From DSSM01 sp964484125 (GTDB lineage: Bacteria > Bacteroidota > Ignavibacteria > Tepidaquicellales > Tepidaquicellaceae), in assembly GCA_964484125.1 (NCBI GenBank), contig CAZAEK010000004.1:62001-126000 (forward strand): a stretch of 64,000 nucleotides of DNA, read 5' to 3'. Position numbers and translations under genes: made by a program. A model generated the notes under the pieces. The model made no database searches. It had not been told where the DNA came from and saw only the letters and a program-made list of their open reading frames with translations. Shown piece after piece: positions 63,492 to 64,000 of the stretch. Position 1 is the stretch's first letter, and the number at the start of each line of letters is the position of its first letter.

Positions 63492-64000
63492 ATGCCTGAA
63501 GTAAGAACCGAGGAAATGTTAATCAATATGGGACCTCAGCACCCGTCAACTCACGGAGTATTGAGATTATTCCTCACACTTGAAGGTGAAATAGTAAAGG
63601 ATGTAAAACCATACATAGGTTATCTGCACAGATGTTTTGAGAAACATTCTGAGGCAATGACTTATCCACAGGTAATTCCATATACAGACAGGATGGATTA
63701 TTTGAATTCAATGAGCAATGAATGGTCTTATGTACTCGGTGTCGAGAGGTTAATGGGAATAGAGGTCCCCGAGAGAGTTGAATATATAAGAGTAATTATG
63801 GCAGAATTGCAAAGAATAGCATCTCACCTTGTTGCATTAGGAACTTATGGAAATGATGCCGGAGCATTTACTCCGTTTTTATATTCATTTATAGACAGGG
63901 AAAAGATACTTGAATTATTTGAAATAACATGCGGCGCAAGATTGCTTTATAATTATTTCTGGATAGGAGGACTATCACATGATATCCCACCAGATTTTCA
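63492..64000 (+). CDS. nuoD: NADH-quinone oxidoreductase subunit D (cut by window end)
   Basis: The first 169 codons are present. The start MPEVRTEEMLINMGPQHPSTHGVLR and the following GYLHRCFEKHSEAMTYPQ, in shortened form QHPSTHGV and YLHRCFEK, identify the 49-kDa quinone-site subunit, related to the large subunit of [NiFe] hydrogenases. Remaining nuo genes should follow to the right. The gene does not contain nuoC sequence. Confidence 0.95.
   Translation, partial: MPEVRTEEMLINMGPQHPSTHGVLRLFLTLEGEIVKDVKPYIGYLHRCFEKHSEAMTYPQVIPYTDRMDYLNSMSNEWSYVLGVERLMGIEVPERVEYIRVIMAELQRIASHLVALGTYGNDAGAFTPFLYSFIDREKILELFEITCGARLLYNYFWIGGLSHDIPPDF

Noticed and set aside
1..64000. tRNA, rRNA, CRISPR arrays, insertion sequences, prophage genes
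   Set aside because: No T-loop-like GTTCRA motifs in cloverleaf context, no regularly spaced repeats, no transposase or integrase motifs were found by reading both strands.

Overview
The window looks like a chromosomal segment of an uncultured or little-studied member of the Bacteroidota/Ignavibacteriota lineage, most likely class Ignavibacteria. The evidence is the AT-rich sequence, four secreted proteins ending in the type IX secretion (T9SS) sorting domain with the motif NYPNPFN, frequent TTG starts with weak ribosome binding sites, HprK without other PTS genes, and a respiratory complex I cluster. No rRNA, tRNA, CRISPR array, insertion sequence or phage gene was seen.

Layout. 1-5.5 kb: housekeeping genes (ftsE, pdxA, rsfS, a LytR_C protein), a glycosyltransferase and an aminotransferase. 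5.6-16.1 kb: a giant NtrY-like sensor kinase, an Ig-like lipoprotein, DNA polymerase III delta', an Omp85 protein, a DUF2795 protein, hprK and hpf. 16.3-22.2 kb: a DUF2085 membrane protein without a standard start codon, rplU-rpmA, mdh, an RsbW-like kinase, an outer-membrane barrel and an ABC ATPase. 22.3-30 kb: an HNH nuclease, nuoM-nhaD, and a run of envelope genes (S41 protease, DUF3108, LolA-like, UPF0104-like membrane protein).

30.2-37.2 kb holds the most unusual locus. A textbook sigma-54 promoter precedes six tightly packed genes: a stand-alone PqqD-like peptide-binding protein, an ATP-grasp ligase, a PLP-dependent (LysA-fold) decarboxylase, a urea-transporter domain fused to an M23 metallopeptidase, a TPR/outer-membrane barrel protein and a TPR protein, closed by a strong terminator. 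I do not recognise this as a named pathway. A second sigma-54 promoter (37.26 kb) drives a secreted Gly/Arg/Asn-rich protein, followed by an electron-transfer set: a NapH-like polyferredoxin, a five-heme cytochrome c and a heme-bearing porin.

41.6-53.3 kb: T9SS-exported proteins (one with an apparent frameshift in its signal peptide), then a histidine kinase and NtrC-family sigma-54 activator directly upstream of a third sigma-54 promoter. That promoter serves a lipoprotein and a protein made of two copies of a His-containing helical repeat. The activator is the obvious candidate to control all three sigma-54 promoters, which would make the PqqD/ATP-grasp locus, the electron-transfer set and the lipoprotein pair one regulon; this is inference.

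53.4-64 kb: dipeptidyl-peptidase IV, tatA, mnmA-iscS (tRNA thiolation), a T9SS protein, a subtilase, birA, and the start of complex I (nuoA, nuoB, nuoC and a nuoD cut by the window end).
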